Assembly (NCBI GenBank): GCA_013140405.1
Contig: JABFSV010000075.1
Coordinates: 1-11,578 of the forward strand
Source of the DNA: Methyloglobulus sp.
Lineage (GTDB): Bacteria; Pseudomonadota; Gammaproteobacteria; Methylococcales; Methylomonadaceae
Direction: 5' to 3'
Length of the DNA: 11,578 nt
Shown here: piece by piece, positions 1-7,218 of the stretch
Layout: the number at the start of each line of letters is the position of its first letter
Position numbering within the stretch: the stretch's first letter is position 1
Made by a program: the position numbers and the translations under genes
Notes under the pieces: model-generated
Database searches by the model: none
Told to the model about the DNA's origin: nothing
Seen by the model: only the letters and a program-made list of their open reading frames with translations

Positions 1-1218
1 AAAGGTTTTCTTAAAGAAACGCCAGAACTTATAAGTACTTATGATGATGCCGCAGCACGATATTTTGAATGGTGTGGGCAGTCAGGAACACAATTTTCTG
101 GCAAAGGCATTGGGTTTTATGCCGAAGACCCTACGGCATCGCATCGAAATACCGATTGGTCGCGTAAGGATGTTGTGGTCTTATCGACCGAGGGCGGAAC
201 GGCGCGGTTGGTGAATGATGAAAGCATCCTTAGTGAGCGTGCGTTAACCCTGGATGCTAAGGGTGACATTCTTGCAAAATATCTACGCAAAGCTGCAAAA
301 AGCAATCGCTATGATTCCAAGGTCGAGAATGAAGTCGAATCGACTGAAACGGAAATCCCCAAAGGGCTTTTTACTGAACTGCCCGTCCATTGCTACTTGT
401 TGATGTTTCATCTGGAATTGCACCACCATTTATGGGTGCATGTGAATGACATCAAACCTTATCAGTACCAACCAGAATTAAAACAAAAATTGATCCTGCG
501 TGAAGACCAGATTGATTTGATTGATATTCTGACTGCCGAAATGGATGTCTTGATGGATGATATTGTTGAAGGTAAGTCTGGCGGCACGACCGTCTTGTGT
601 GCAGGCCCTGCCGGTGTAGGTAAAACATTGACTGCCGAAGTCTATTCCGAAATTATCAAGCGTCCCTTGTACCGTGTGCATTCCGGGCAACTAGGGCTTA
701 ACGTCGGCGAAATGGAAAAAGCACTCAAAGATGTGTTGACCCGCGCCCAGCGTTGGGGTGCGGTAATGTTGATTGACGAGGCCGATGTTTACATCAAGCG
801 GCGCGATAACAATATTGCCATGAATGCCGTTGTCGGCGTATTTTTAAGGGTGTTGGAATATTTTAACGGTTTGCTGTTTTTGACAACAAACCGCGTGGAT
901 GACATTGACGAAGCAATTGTGTCCCGCTGTATCGCCCTAATTAAATATTATCCGCCGGACAGCGATGCCCGCCGCCAGATTTGGCAAGTCATGACTAACC
1001 AATTTGAATTAACCGTAGATACGCAGTTAATTAAGCAATTGGCAGAAATTTTCCCGGAAGCAACAGGTCGGGACATCAAGGGGCTTTCCAAATTGGTCGC
1101 AAAGTATTGCCAGCATAAGCAAGTTGCACCGACATTGGAAGTGTTCAAACGGTGTTCGATATTTCGCGGGATAAGTCCTGAGAAATCGAACGTAAATATT
1201 CAACCTATTTGCAATTAA
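1..1218 (+). CDS. AAA+ family ATPase, 5' end cut off by window edge
   Basis: The reading frame is open from base 1, so the true start lies upstream and 405 residues are visible. The first 190 visible residues form an N-terminal region I cannot assign to a named domain. The ATPase core follows: Walker A GPAGVGKT at visible residues 202-209, Walker B VMLIDEAD at 255-262, a sensor-1 type LTTNR at 294-298, an SRC arginine in the second region of homology near 308-310, and a GRD sensor-2-like motif near 356-358. The single AAA module and the conserved HSGQLG segment just after the Walker A helix resemble a family of stand-alone bacterial AAA ATPases whose substrate is unknown to me. Such proteins usually work as hexameric remodelling machines; a role here in remodelling or activating a partner is inference. 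No signal peptide or membrane segment is visible. It ends 93 bases before a terminator, so it is probably a separate transcript from the rhodanese-nafY pair. Confidence 0.9.
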   Translation, partial: KGFLKETPELISTYDDAAARYFEWCGQSGTQFSGKGIGFYAEDPTASHRNTDWSRKDVVVLSTEGGTARLVNDESILSERALTLDAKGDILAKYLRKAAKSNRYDSKVENEVESTETEIPKGLFTELPVHCYLLMFHLELHHHLWVHVNDIKPYQYQPELKQKLILREDQIDLIDILTAEMDVLMDDIVEGKSGGTTVLCAGPAGVGKTLTAEVYSEIIKRPLYRVHSGQLGLNVGEMEKALKDVLTRAQRWGAVMLIDEADVYIKRRDNNIAMNAVVGVFLRVLEYFNGLLFLTTNRVDDIDEAIVSRCIALIKYYPPDSDARRQIWQVMTNQFELTVDTQLIKQLAEIFPEATGRDIKGLSKLVAKYCQHKQVAPTLEVFKRCSIFRGISPEKSNVNIQPICN

Positions 1219-1310
1219 TCGGTTAATTGCAGAATGGGTAGGTAAGATCAAAAACAATGACATCGTTACTACGATTTAATTTTAGGTTTTGTTTCGAAGG
1301 TAGTAATTTG

Positions 1311-1345
1311 TGCGTCCTATATTCACGACTAGGGCGCATTTTTTT
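1311..1345 (+). terminator. Rho-independent terminator after the AAA+ gene
   Basis: A 9-base-pair stem (1311-1319 with 1330-1338, one G-T wobble) encloses a 10-base loop and is followed directly by seven T residues at 1339-1345. It sits between the ATPase stop codon and the rhodanese start, so it should end the upstream transcript on the plus strand. The opposite strand lacks a matching T-run after the stem. Confidence 0.8.
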
Positions 1346-1373
1346 CGCAGAATAAACTTGAAAATGACTTTCT

Positions 1374-1380
1374 GAGGGTG
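1374..1380 (+). promoter_or_regulatory. Ribosome binding site of the rhodanese gene
   Basis: GAGGGTG lies 8 bases before the ATG at 1389 and supports that start. Between the preceding terminator and this site only about 30 bases remain. I found no convincing sigma-54 (GG-N10-GC type) or sigma-70 promoter in them, so the promoter may lie before or within the terminator region. Confidence 0.6.
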
Positions 1381-1388
1381 TTTATAAC

Positions 1389-1703
1389 ATGAAGAAATAC
1401 AAAACTATCTCGATTTCTGATTCAGTAAACCTGATTAACGACACCAAGCCTATGATTTTGGATTGTAGGGATATGAAGGATTATCGGACAGGTCATTTGG
1501 ATGATGCTATACACGTTCATGAAGGCTTGAAAGAGTCTTTAATTAAACGTGGAGATAAGCAACGTCCGCTGTTGATTTACTGCTATTACGGTCATGCCAG
1601 CGAGCATCTGGCTGAGTTTTTCAGTGATTTCGGCTTTAAGCATGTATACAGTCTGGAAGGCGGCTATTCTAGCTGGAAAGAAAACCATCAACCAGGAGAT
1701 TAA
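1389..1703 (+). CDS. Single-domain rhodanese (sulfurtransferase), GlpE-like
   Basis: This is a 104-residue cytoplasmic protein, close in length to E. coli GlpE. Family marks are LDCRD at residues 24-28, GHLDDAIH at 35-42, and the active-site loop CYYGHAS at 65-71 with Cys65 as the predicted persulfide-carrying residue. GlpE has a very similar loop with its cysteine at about the same position. The C-terminal VYSLEGGYSSW at 86-96 is the usual rhodanese ending. Rhodaneses move sulfane sulfur from a donor such as thiosulfate to an acceptor. The stop codon is one base from the nafY start, so the two genes are surely co-transcribed. Sulfur supply or sulfur sensing for nitrogenase cofactor handling is therefore a reasonable inference, not shown directly. 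The start at 1389 is supported by GAGGGTG eight bases upstream. Confidence 0.9.
   Translation: MKKYKTISISDSVNLINDTKPMILDCRDMKDYRTGHLDDAIHVHEGLKESLIKRGDKQRPLLIYCYYGHASEHLAEFFSDFGFKHVYSLEGGYSSWKENHQPGD
1694..1698 (+). promoter_or_regulatory. Ribosome binding site deciding the nafY start
   Basis: A perfect AGGAG sits inside the last codons of the rhodanese gene, 6 bases before the ATG at 1705. It fixes the nafY start at 1705 although the same frame stays open upstream to at least 1594, overlapping the rhodanese gene. Confidence 0.85.
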
Positions 1704-1704
1704 C

Positions 1705-2418
1705 ATGGAAGCATTACCTCGTGAGCTCGCTTTACGTATCGCTTTGGCATCGCGCATCCTGCCGGGGATTGATGTGCCCAGGCTGTTGGAAATTTTACAT
1801 GAGCGGGTTGGTTCGCCGTTGGATGATGAAAAGCTAAAATCCATTACAGTGACTAACCTCAAAACCGGATTGGGTAGTTTGGATGGTGAGGAAGATGGTG
1901 AAGACATTGGCATTGGATTGGCAAATATCAAACTGGCTGTTCGTTACCTTTGGGGTGATGAGGCAGAAGATGAAGATTTGCCAGAAATCATGCCTTATAA
2001 AGACGGCGATATCCCTGATTCAATCCGTGTCGCCATTGGCTCTAACAGTGGCGCATTGATAAACGGGCATTTCGGTTCTTGTATACGCTTTCTGGTTTAT
2101 CAGTTATCGCAGGATGACTACAGGTTAGTCGATATACGTTCAACGATTGAGGCCGATAGCGCCGAGGATAGAAACCTGTTTCGTGCTAATTTGATTAAAG
2201 ACTGCCATGTCATGTTCGTGCAATCCATTGGTGGGCCGGCAGCGGCAAAAGTTATTCGCGCTGATATTTATCCGATCAAGATACCTGATGTCACTGAAGC
2301 GGTAGATCAGTTGAAGGAGTTTCAAAAAGTGTTTGCTGCGCCACCGCCCTGGTTTGCTAAAGCATTGGGGCGTTCGGCGGAAGAGCGTGTTAGGTTTAGC
2401 CATGACGAGATAGCTTAA
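1705..2418 (+). CDS. nafY: NafY/NifY-type nitrogenase-associated FeMo-cofactor-binding protein
   Basis: The protein has 237 residues, close to the roughly 230-240 of Azotobacter NafY (gamma protein). Residues 1-85 match the NafY N-terminal domain, including ALRIALASRILPG at 9-21, the TNLKTGL segment at 50-56 and AVRYLWG at 78-84. A short acidic linker (about 85-95) leads to a NifX/NifB-C-like domain from about 105 to 210. Its GHFGSC at 121-126 holds His122, which corresponds to the histidine reported to bind FeMo-co in NafY; SIGGPAAAKV at 174-183 is the second conserved block. The tail PPPWFAKALGR at 213-223 is also NafY-like. In Azotobacter, NafY binds apo-dinitrogenase and FeMo-co and helps cofactor insertion in the cytoplasm. 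The start at 1705 is set by AGGAG six bases upstream, one base after the rhodanese stop. No nif structural genes or NifA/sigma-54 sites were seen nearby, so its regulation is not evident. nifY is the alternative name. Confidence 0.88.
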   Translation: MEALPRELALRIALASRILPGIDVPRLLEILHERVGSPLDDEKLKSITVTNLKTGLGSLDGEEDGEDIGIGLANIKLAVRYLWGDEAEDEDLPEIMPYKDGDIPDSIRVAIGSNSGALINGHFGSCIRFLVYQLSQDDYRLVDIRSTIEADSAEDRNLFRANLIKDCHVMFVQSIGGPAAAKVIRADIYPIKIPDVTEAVDQLKEFQKVFAAPPPWFAKALGRSAEERVRFSHDEIA

Positions 2419-2598
2419 TCGATTAAACGGCAATTTGCATTTTGAGATTGGATGCTTAGTTTGAGAATTTCAATAATCAAGCTGTTTTGTGCAAAACTTG
2501 ATAGGAAGAATTGTTACAAATCTTAATTATTGATTCTTGACTTGGATGTGATAAATGAAACGAACTCGAACCTTTAGAATCAGGAGTCAATTCAAAAA

Positions 2599-2823
2599 TT
2601 GAAAGGGGAAAATCGCCCCTTCACGGACTATCAGTATGTTTTCATCAACTTTCCTAAACCAGTCATTCGGTTTGATATTTCAAAAAAGCGCGTAAAGGAT
2701 TGTGTTAAAGCCATTGGCCAACACGTAAAAACTGACTATATTGATGCTCATGTCATTCGCCGATATGCAGAAATTATCCAATCAAAAACTATTGAACAAC
2801 GAACCGAAGAAGCCCACAAATAA
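2599..2823 (+). pseudogene. Remnant of an IS110-family transposase (DEDD domain fragment)
   Basis: The frame encodes 74 residues from a TTG codon and has no good ribosome site at a normal distance. Residues from FPKPVIRF through VKDCVKAIGQHVKTDYIDAHVIRRYAE resemble the middle of the IS110/IS1111 DEDD transposase domain, where a pattern like NP..VRDFAKA.G...KTD.IDA.V...YAE is typical. The N-terminal strand carrying the first catalytic Asp and the whole C-terminal Ser-containing domain are missing. Stop codons follow at once, and I could not find the missing parts in other frames within the flanking bases. It is therefore a dead fragment; no element ends or target duplications were identified. 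The 180 bases before it (2419-2598) and 141 after it (2824-2964) hold no gene I can support. Confidence 0.7.
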
Positions 2824-2964
2824 AAAGCACTTGGAAGCCGTTTAGCGACGTATCAATAAACAGGATAGATTCTGGTTAAATAAGACTTTCCCTGATATGT
2901 TCATATCATTGTCATATTTATTGCCTAACCTGTCCTATAGTCTTAAATAATTCTTCCCAGAAAC

Positions 2965-4848
2965 ATGACGGCGGCTCATAAAATCACTAACGACCCTTTT
3001 GAAGAAGTCTTAAAACAAATTCTTACCGAAGTCGCCAGCTTGCGCCAAGAGGTTCATACCCACGCCAACCAACGATTGCAAAAATACCAGGAATATTTCC
3101 CTTCCGGTTCTTTTTCCAAAAGCGCCTATAACCTTGCCCATTACCTTGCCATGCGCCAGTTTGATCTGCGGCATTTGCAGGATCGCCTCGCGCAAGCCGG
3201 CTTGTCATCTTTAGGTCGGGCTGAAGCATCGGTCTTATCAACCTTTGATGCACTGATAGACGTACTGTTACGCGCCACTGACAGAAACTTTAAGCCGGGT
3301 GAAAAGAATCCGATAGAGTATGGCCTTAATCGTGGGCAACAACTGTTAGAACAACATACGATAGAATTATTTGGCCCTTTTCATGACCATAGTAAAGCGC
3401 ATGTGATGGTTACGTTGGGTACTGAAGCATCCTGGAATTATGGTCTCATTAATGCCTTGCTCAAAAAAGGTATGACCTGTGCACGCATTAACTGCGCCCA
3501 TGATGATCCTTTAGTCTGGCAAGGCATGATAAACAATGTTCATAGGGCAGAAACCGAAACAGGCCGCCCCTGCCGAATTTTGATGGATCTTGCAGGCCAC
3601 AAAATCCGAACCGCCGCCATTGCCTTGGAGCCACCCATCTATCATATCAAGGTAAAAAAGGATCGTACTGGCAAAACTGTTGCCTCAGGTTATCTGATTT
3701 TAACCGTTGCCCCCTTAAACTCACCAAGCGATATTTCTTTATTCAGAATCCCCATACCCAAGGAATTTCATAGAAAACTGGCCTCCGGTATGTTCCTAGG
3801 TTTTATTGATAACCAGGAAAAACAACGTTACTTAAAGGTGGAAAAAGCACTTTCAAGCACAGATTGGCTGGTCAGTTGTGAAAAATCTGCTTATTTAGTT
3901 TCCGGTTGTAAATTAAAGCTGCTTAAACCTGACCAACTGGATCGCAAAAAAAGTGCCGATGAGTACGCTTTGGGGAAGTTTGACGGCGAGCCTTTAGATA
4001 TTCGGGTAATGAAAGATGATTTGTTATTGTTAACAGCAGAACACATCGCAGGAAGACCAGCAGAATATTCTGCTAGCGGCGCCTTGGTTCGCCCCGCACA
4101 TATTGGTTGCACACTCTCTTCGGCCATAACCAAGCTAAAAGTTGATCAACCGGTTTGGATAGATGACGGCAAATTGGGGGCAATTGTAGAAAAAATCACT
4201 GACCAAGGTGTATTGTTACGCATCACAGTGGCAAAACCGGGCGGCGTCAGAATCCAAAGCGACAAAGGGATCAACTTTCCCGAGACCGATCTTGGCTTGC
4301 CAGCCTTAAGCGAAAAAGATTTGGCAGACCTGGACTTTGTTTGTATGCATGCCGATATGGTCGGCTTTTCATTTGTTGAATCATTGGCGGACATGGAGTG
4401 CCTAATGACAGAATTGACAAAAAGGAATGCCTTCGAGCTACCTATTATTGCCAAGATAGAAACCAACAAAGCCGTAAAAAATCTTCCCGATATCATACTG
4501 GGGACAGTTGGTCGGCATAAACTCGGCATCATGATTGCACGGGGTGATTTGGCCGTAGAATTGGGCAGTGCAAGACTGGCTGAAATTCAGGAAGAATTGT
4601 TATGGTTATGTGAGGCAGCCCATGTACCCGTTATCTGGGCGACACAAGTGTTGGAGTCCATCGCCAAGAAAGGGGTAAGGTCAAGGCCTGAATTTACCGA
4701 TGCGGCGATGGCTGTCCGGGCAGAGTGTGTCATGCTCAATAAAGGCCCCTATATCTTGGATGCGATAGAAGCATTGGTCAACGTCATGATCCGTATGCAT
4801 GAACATCAGAGGAAAAAGTTTTCTAGATTGCGGGCGTTACATTGGTAA
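2965..4848 (+). CDS. pyk: Divergent long-form pyruvate kinase
   Basis: This 627-residue protein is longer than the usual 470-500 residue pyruvate kinase. Residues 1-140 are an extra, mainly helical N-terminal region rich in charged residues. Barrel motifs then appear: VMVTLGTEASWNYGLI at 147-162, GMTCARINCAHD at 169-180 and RILMDLAGHKIRT at 204-216. About 225 residues separate these from INFPETDLGLPALSEKD (436-452), so the middle region is larger than a normal B domain. The catalytic core is kept: IIAKIE at 494-499 (Lys497), ARGDL at 525-529 (metal and substrate site) and WATQVLES at 558-565. The usual MLSGETAAGKYP block is replaced by VMLNKGPYILDAIEAL at 589-604, and the C-terminal allosteric domain is absent. 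The expected reaction is PEP plus ADP to pyruvate plus ATP in the cytoplasm; activity is inferred. The ATG at 2965 has only a weak ribosome site. It stands alone between an IS remnant and an orphan gene. Confidence 0.82.
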   Translation: MTAAHKITNDPFEEVLKQILTEVASLRQEVHTHANQRLQKYQEYFPSGSFSKSAYNLAHYLAMRQFDLRHLQDRLAQAGLSSLGRAEASVLSTFDALIDVLLRATDRNFKPGEKNPIEYGLNRGQQLLEQHTIELFGPFHDHSKAHVMVTLGTEASWNYGLINALLKKGMTCARINCAHDDPLVWQGMINNVHRAETETGRPCRILMDLAGHKIRTAAIALEPPIYHIKVKKDRTGKTVASGYLILTVAPLNSPSDISLFRIPIPKEFHRKLASGMFLGFIDNQEKQRYLKVEKALSSTDWLVSCEKSAYLVSGCKLKLLKPDQLDRKKSADEYALGKFDGEPLDIRVMKDDLLLLTAEHIAGRPAEYSASGALVRPAHIGCTLSSAITKLKVDQPVWIDDGKLGAIVEKITDQGVLLRITVAKPGGVRIQSDKGINFPETDLGLPALSEKDLADLDFVCMHADMVGFSFVESLADMECLMTELTKRNAFELPIIAKIETNKAVKNLPDIILGTVGRHKLGIMIARGDLAVELGSARLAEIQEELLWLCEAAHVPVIWATQVLESIAKKGVRSRPEFTDAAMAVRAECVMLNKGPYILDAIEALVNVMIRMHEHQRKKFSRLRALHW

Positions 4849-5049
4849 ACAGATAGAATTTATACGCCATAAAATAGCCATCAAATAAGTTTTGAGAATC
4901 CATATAAAACCATGTTCACTTTGGTAGAAGGTGTTTTTTAGAGTTCCCTGTTATGGTGTCAATTTTATAGTATTTATTGTTCGCACCAACGCTTAATCCT
5001 GATTCGACTACCACGAATGTTTATTTTTTTGATTTGAATGAGAGGTACT
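4849..5049 (+). other. AT-rich intergenic stretch with no supported feature
   Basis: These 201 bases after the pyruvate kinase gene are AT-rich. I found no clear terminator hairpin followed by T residues, no tRNA-like fold and no well-spaced sigma-70 promoter. A run of seven T residues near 5024-5030 lies just before the next gene and has no stem in front of it. GAGAGG at 5040-5045 serves the gene starting at 5050. Confidence 0.5.
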
Positions 5050-5472
5050 ATGAGTAAGTTTTTTATGTATGGAAAATTTTCGACCCTATCAATCATGCCG
5101 CAAACCGAAAAACTGAAAAACTATGATGACTACAAAAAACAGATCATTGAAGACTTAAAAAGGCATATTGAGATCCTTGAAGATCCCTGCAAACTAATAG
5201 TGGATGGCGAGAATAAAGACCCTCACTATATTTTAGGGCTTTCATATGTCGCAGATGATTTAAGCATTATTGAGTTAACCCTGAGATGCAAAAGAAAACT
5301 GTTTGATTTTGGAAATAAAGGCGAGAAATATTTCAAGTTTGTCGTTCCTATTGAAAATAGGGATGAATCCACCGTTAAGGCCATTAGAATTAGCTTGCTA
5401 AACGAACTCATTAAAAAAGTTGAAGACGATGAATATAAAACACTCATCAAAATGTATTTACGAAAACATTAA
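5050..5472 (+). CDS. Hypothetical protein, 140 residues, family not recognised
   Basis: I do not recognise this protein. An in-frame ATG at 5038 exists, but GAGAGG at 5040-5045 lies four bases before the ATG at 5050, so the latter is preferred (140 residues). The product is soluble and rich in Lys, Glu, Asp and Ile, with no signal peptide or membrane segment. Its middle contains alternating hydrophobic stretches (YILGLSYVADDLSIIELTL, then KYFKFVVPI) that look like beta strands, flanked by likely helices (KQIIEDLKRHIEIL near the start and ISLLNELIKKVEDDEYKTLI near the end), so a small alpha/beta or strand-sheet domain is likely. No catalytic motif stands out. Its base composition is visibly lower in GC than the genes on both sides, which together with the IS remnant about 2 kb upstream hints at acquired DNA. 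It ends 52 bases before the hydrolase pair and may or may not be transcribed with it. Confidence 0.7.
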   Translation: MSKFFMYGKFSTLSIMPQTEKLKNYDDYKKQIIEDLKRHIEILEDPCKLIVDGENKDPHYILGLSYVADDLSIIELTLRCKRKLFDFGNKGEKYFKFVVPIENRDESTVKAIRISLLNELIKKVEDDEYKTLIKMYLRKH

Positions 5473-5524
5473 ACCGTAAGCTGAACCAGTTGAATGTGGG
5501 ACTAAACAACTACCCTCCCTAACC

Positions 5525-6463
5525 ATGGCCGACTTCGACCCCACATACGGATATAATCTGGAGCGATTGCTAAAAATTGTTCCTCCCCCGCAGTCGGAAG
5601 GATTTGCTGCATTCTGGCAGGCTCGCTATATACGTGCCATGAAATTAGACCCATGCCAGCACATTAACCCATGCGGCAGTTTTCATCCTGACTTCGACTG
5701 TTACGATTTGAATTACCGCTCTACCGATGATTTCGAGATCGGAGGTTGGATCTTGATTCCCAAACATTCGCCAGTGACTCGAGGCGTAGTCGTGGGGCAT
5801 GGCTACGGTGGACGGGAAGGGCCAGATTTCGACTTACCAATTCCCGGTGCGGCTTTCTTATTTCCCTGTTTTCGCGGCTTATCGGGGAGTAAGCGCTGGC
5901 CGATTTCAGATAACCCAAATTATCATGTGTTGCATGACATCGACAAACGAGACCGATATATCCTTGGCGGATGCGTGGAAGACTTGTGGTTGGCAGTGTC
6001 CGCCTTATTGAAGCTGTTTCCCTCTGTATCAGGTCATATCGCTTATCTCGGCATCAGCTTCGGCGGGGGTATTGGCGCCTTAGCGTTGCCTTCGGATACG
6101 CGCATTCAGCGTGCCCATTTCAATGTGCCGAGTTTTGGCAACCACCCGCTACGTCTTCAATTGCCGACTTGGGGCAGCGCAGCAGCAGTGCAGAATTACC
6201 AGCGAGAGCACGGTAATATTCTCGCAACATTAAACTATTATGATGCCGCTGTTGCCGCCCAACACATTCAAATACCTGTGCATGTAGCGGCGGCACTGGC
6301 TGACCCGATGGTCGCTCCACCAGGCCAGTTCAGTATTTATAATGCGCTGCCTCGGGAAAAGAAATTGTTCGTTCTTGATAAAGGACATTCGGATTACCCT
6401 AGGCAAGCTGAGCAAAAAAATGCTTTGTTGTCAGAATTACAGGATTTTTTCAATCATTTATGA
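5525..6463 (+). CDS. Alpha/beta hydrolase, acetylxylan esterase/cephalosporin deacetylase-like
   Basis: The 312-residue protein has the alpha/beta-hydrolase layout of the acetyl xylan esterase (AXE1) group. Visible marks are an FxxFW-type segment near the N-terminus (residues 27-31), VVVGHGYGGREG at 88-99 (oxyanion-hole region), FRGLSGS at 116-122, the nucleophile elbow LGISFGGG at 175-182 with Ser178, ALADPMVAP at 257-265 with Asp260, and KGHSDY at 286-291 with His288. These make a complete Ser-Asp-His triad. Family members remove acetyl or other short acyl groups from sugars or small molecules; the substrate here cannot be read from sequence. There is no signal peptide, so it should act in the cytoplasm. 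The ATG at 5525 lacks a purine-rich ribosome site (the leader just before it is CT-rich), but the residues after it fit the family. The next in-frame ATG (residue 39) would remove the FW segment. It overlaps the next hydrolase gene by four bases. Confidence 0.85.
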   Translation: MADFDPTYGYNLERLLKIVPPPQSEGFAAFWQARYIRAMKLDPCQHINPCGSFHPDFDCYDLNYRSTDDFEIGGWILIPKHSPVTRGVVVGHGYGGREGPDFDLPIPGAAFLFPCFRGLSGSKRWPISDNPNYHVLHDIDKRDRYILGGCVEDLWLAVSALLKLFPSVSGHIAYLGISFGGGIGALALPSDTRIQRAHFNVPSFGNHPLRLQLPTWGSAAAVQNYQREHGNILATLNYYDAAVAAQHIQIPVHVAAALADPMVAPPGQFSIYNALPREKKLFVLDKGHSDYPRQAEQKNALLSELQDFFNHL

Positions 6464-7188
6464 ACCGCGAGTATCACTGTTGGTACAGCCCTCATTTAGG
6501 GCGGGATATGGAGCTGCTGGTGTTTGGTCACGCCGGGGCTAAAGTACTGGCATTTCCTACCCGTGACGGACGCTTTTACGAGTATGAAAATCTCGGTATC
6601 GTTCATGCCCTTTCTGAAAAAATCGACAACGGACATATTCAATTATATTGTGTAGACAGTATTGTCAGTGACACCATTTATTGCCCATGGCTTCATCCGG
6701 CCGACCGCATCCAACGTCATATCCAATACGAGGAATACGTTCTCAACGAAGTTATGCCCCTTATGGCAAACAAAAACCCGCATCCTTGCACTATCGCCTT
6801 AGGTTGTAGCTTAGGCGCATACCATGCCGCCAATATCGCCTTTCGGCATCCACACCTTTTTCAAAAGCTCTGTGCTTTTTCAGGCCGCTATGATTTGACG
6901 ATGGGCGTCGATCATTTCCAGAACTTGTTTGACAATTACTACGACGAAAACATCTACCACAACACCCCAAGCCATTTTCTTCCCCAGCTCGACTGCGATT
7001 GGCGGTTGCAGCATTTACGTAAAATGGACATCGTGTTTGCCATCGGCAAAGAAGACCCATTCCTCGAAAATAACCGCCACCTGAGCCATATATTGTGGCT
7101 TAAAGGTATTTGGCACGCCCTGCACGAATGGAGCGGACGGGCACATCGCGGCAGTTCATGGCGGGAAATGATGCCGCTTTATGTGTAA
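6460..7188 (+). CDS. Alpha/beta-fold esterase (esterase D/PF00756-like)
   Basis: A 242-residue putative esterase. The nucleophile elbow GCSLGA lies at residues 115-120 with Ser117; KEDPF at 197-201 offers the acid (Asp199, or Glu198), and the late WSGRAHRGSSWREMM segment at 224-238 offers His229, matching a family pattern in which a histidine is followed closely by tryptophan near the C-terminus. The N-terminal WYSPHLGRDMELLVFGHAG and AFPTRDGRFYEYENLG segments also fit the stand-alone esterase family annotated this way in many bacteria. There is no signal peptide. The ATG overlaps the TGA of the preceding hydrolase gene (ATGA), and the only AGGA (6441-6444) is 15 bases away, so translation probably depends on coupling. 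Two different hydrolases translated together suggest sequential deacylation steps on one substrate, which is inference. The gene ends 30 bases before the converging pseudogene; no terminator was found between them. Confidence 0.85.
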   Translation: MNREYHCWYSPHLGRDMELLVFGHAGAKVLAFPTRDGRFYEYENLGIVHALSEKIDNGHIQLYCVDSIVSDTIYCPWLHPADRIQRHIQYEEYVLNEVMPLMANKNPHPCTIALGCSLGAYHAANIAFRHPHLFQKLCAFSGRYDLTMGVDHFQNLFDNYYDENIYHNTPSHFLPQLDCDWRLQHLRKMDIVFAIGKEDPFLENNRHLSHILWLKGIWHALHEWSGRAHRGSSWREMMPLYV

Positions 7189-7218
7189 AAGATACCTTTG
7201 CATGGCTACGCATTACGG

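Noticed and set aside
1219..1388. A search by eye for a NifA activator site (TGT-N10-ACA) or sigma-54 promoter before the rhodanese-nafY unit.
   Set aside because: No sequence fitting either pattern was found.
1594..1704. An earlier in-frame start for nafY, overlapping the rhodanese gene.
   Set aside because: The AGGAG at 1694-1698 and the NafY-like N-terminus fix the start at 1705; the upstream extension is the rhodanese gene read in another frame.
1539..1931. A 130-codon open frame on the minus strand across the rhodanese and nafY genes.
   Set aside because: It lies antisense to two genes with clear family motifs, and its product has no recognisable domain or ribosome site.
2479..2503. 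A bulged inverted repeat after nafY considered as its terminator.
   Set aside because: The stem is short and AT-rich with a bulge, and no T-run follows.
2603..2621. A 6-base-pair inverted repeat with a 7-base loop considered as a terminator or IS end.
   Set aside because: No T-run follows on either strand, and it lies within the transposase remnant frame.
2909..2941. TTGTCA and TATAGT considered as the promoter of the pyruvate kinase gene.
   Set aside because: The spacing is 21 bases, too long for a normal sigma-70 promoter; the alternative TTGCCT box is only 9 bases away.
5799..6216. Short plus-strand open frames inside the first alpha/beta hydrolase gene.
   Set aside because: They are out of frame with a gene that has a complete catalytic triad, and carry no independent signals.
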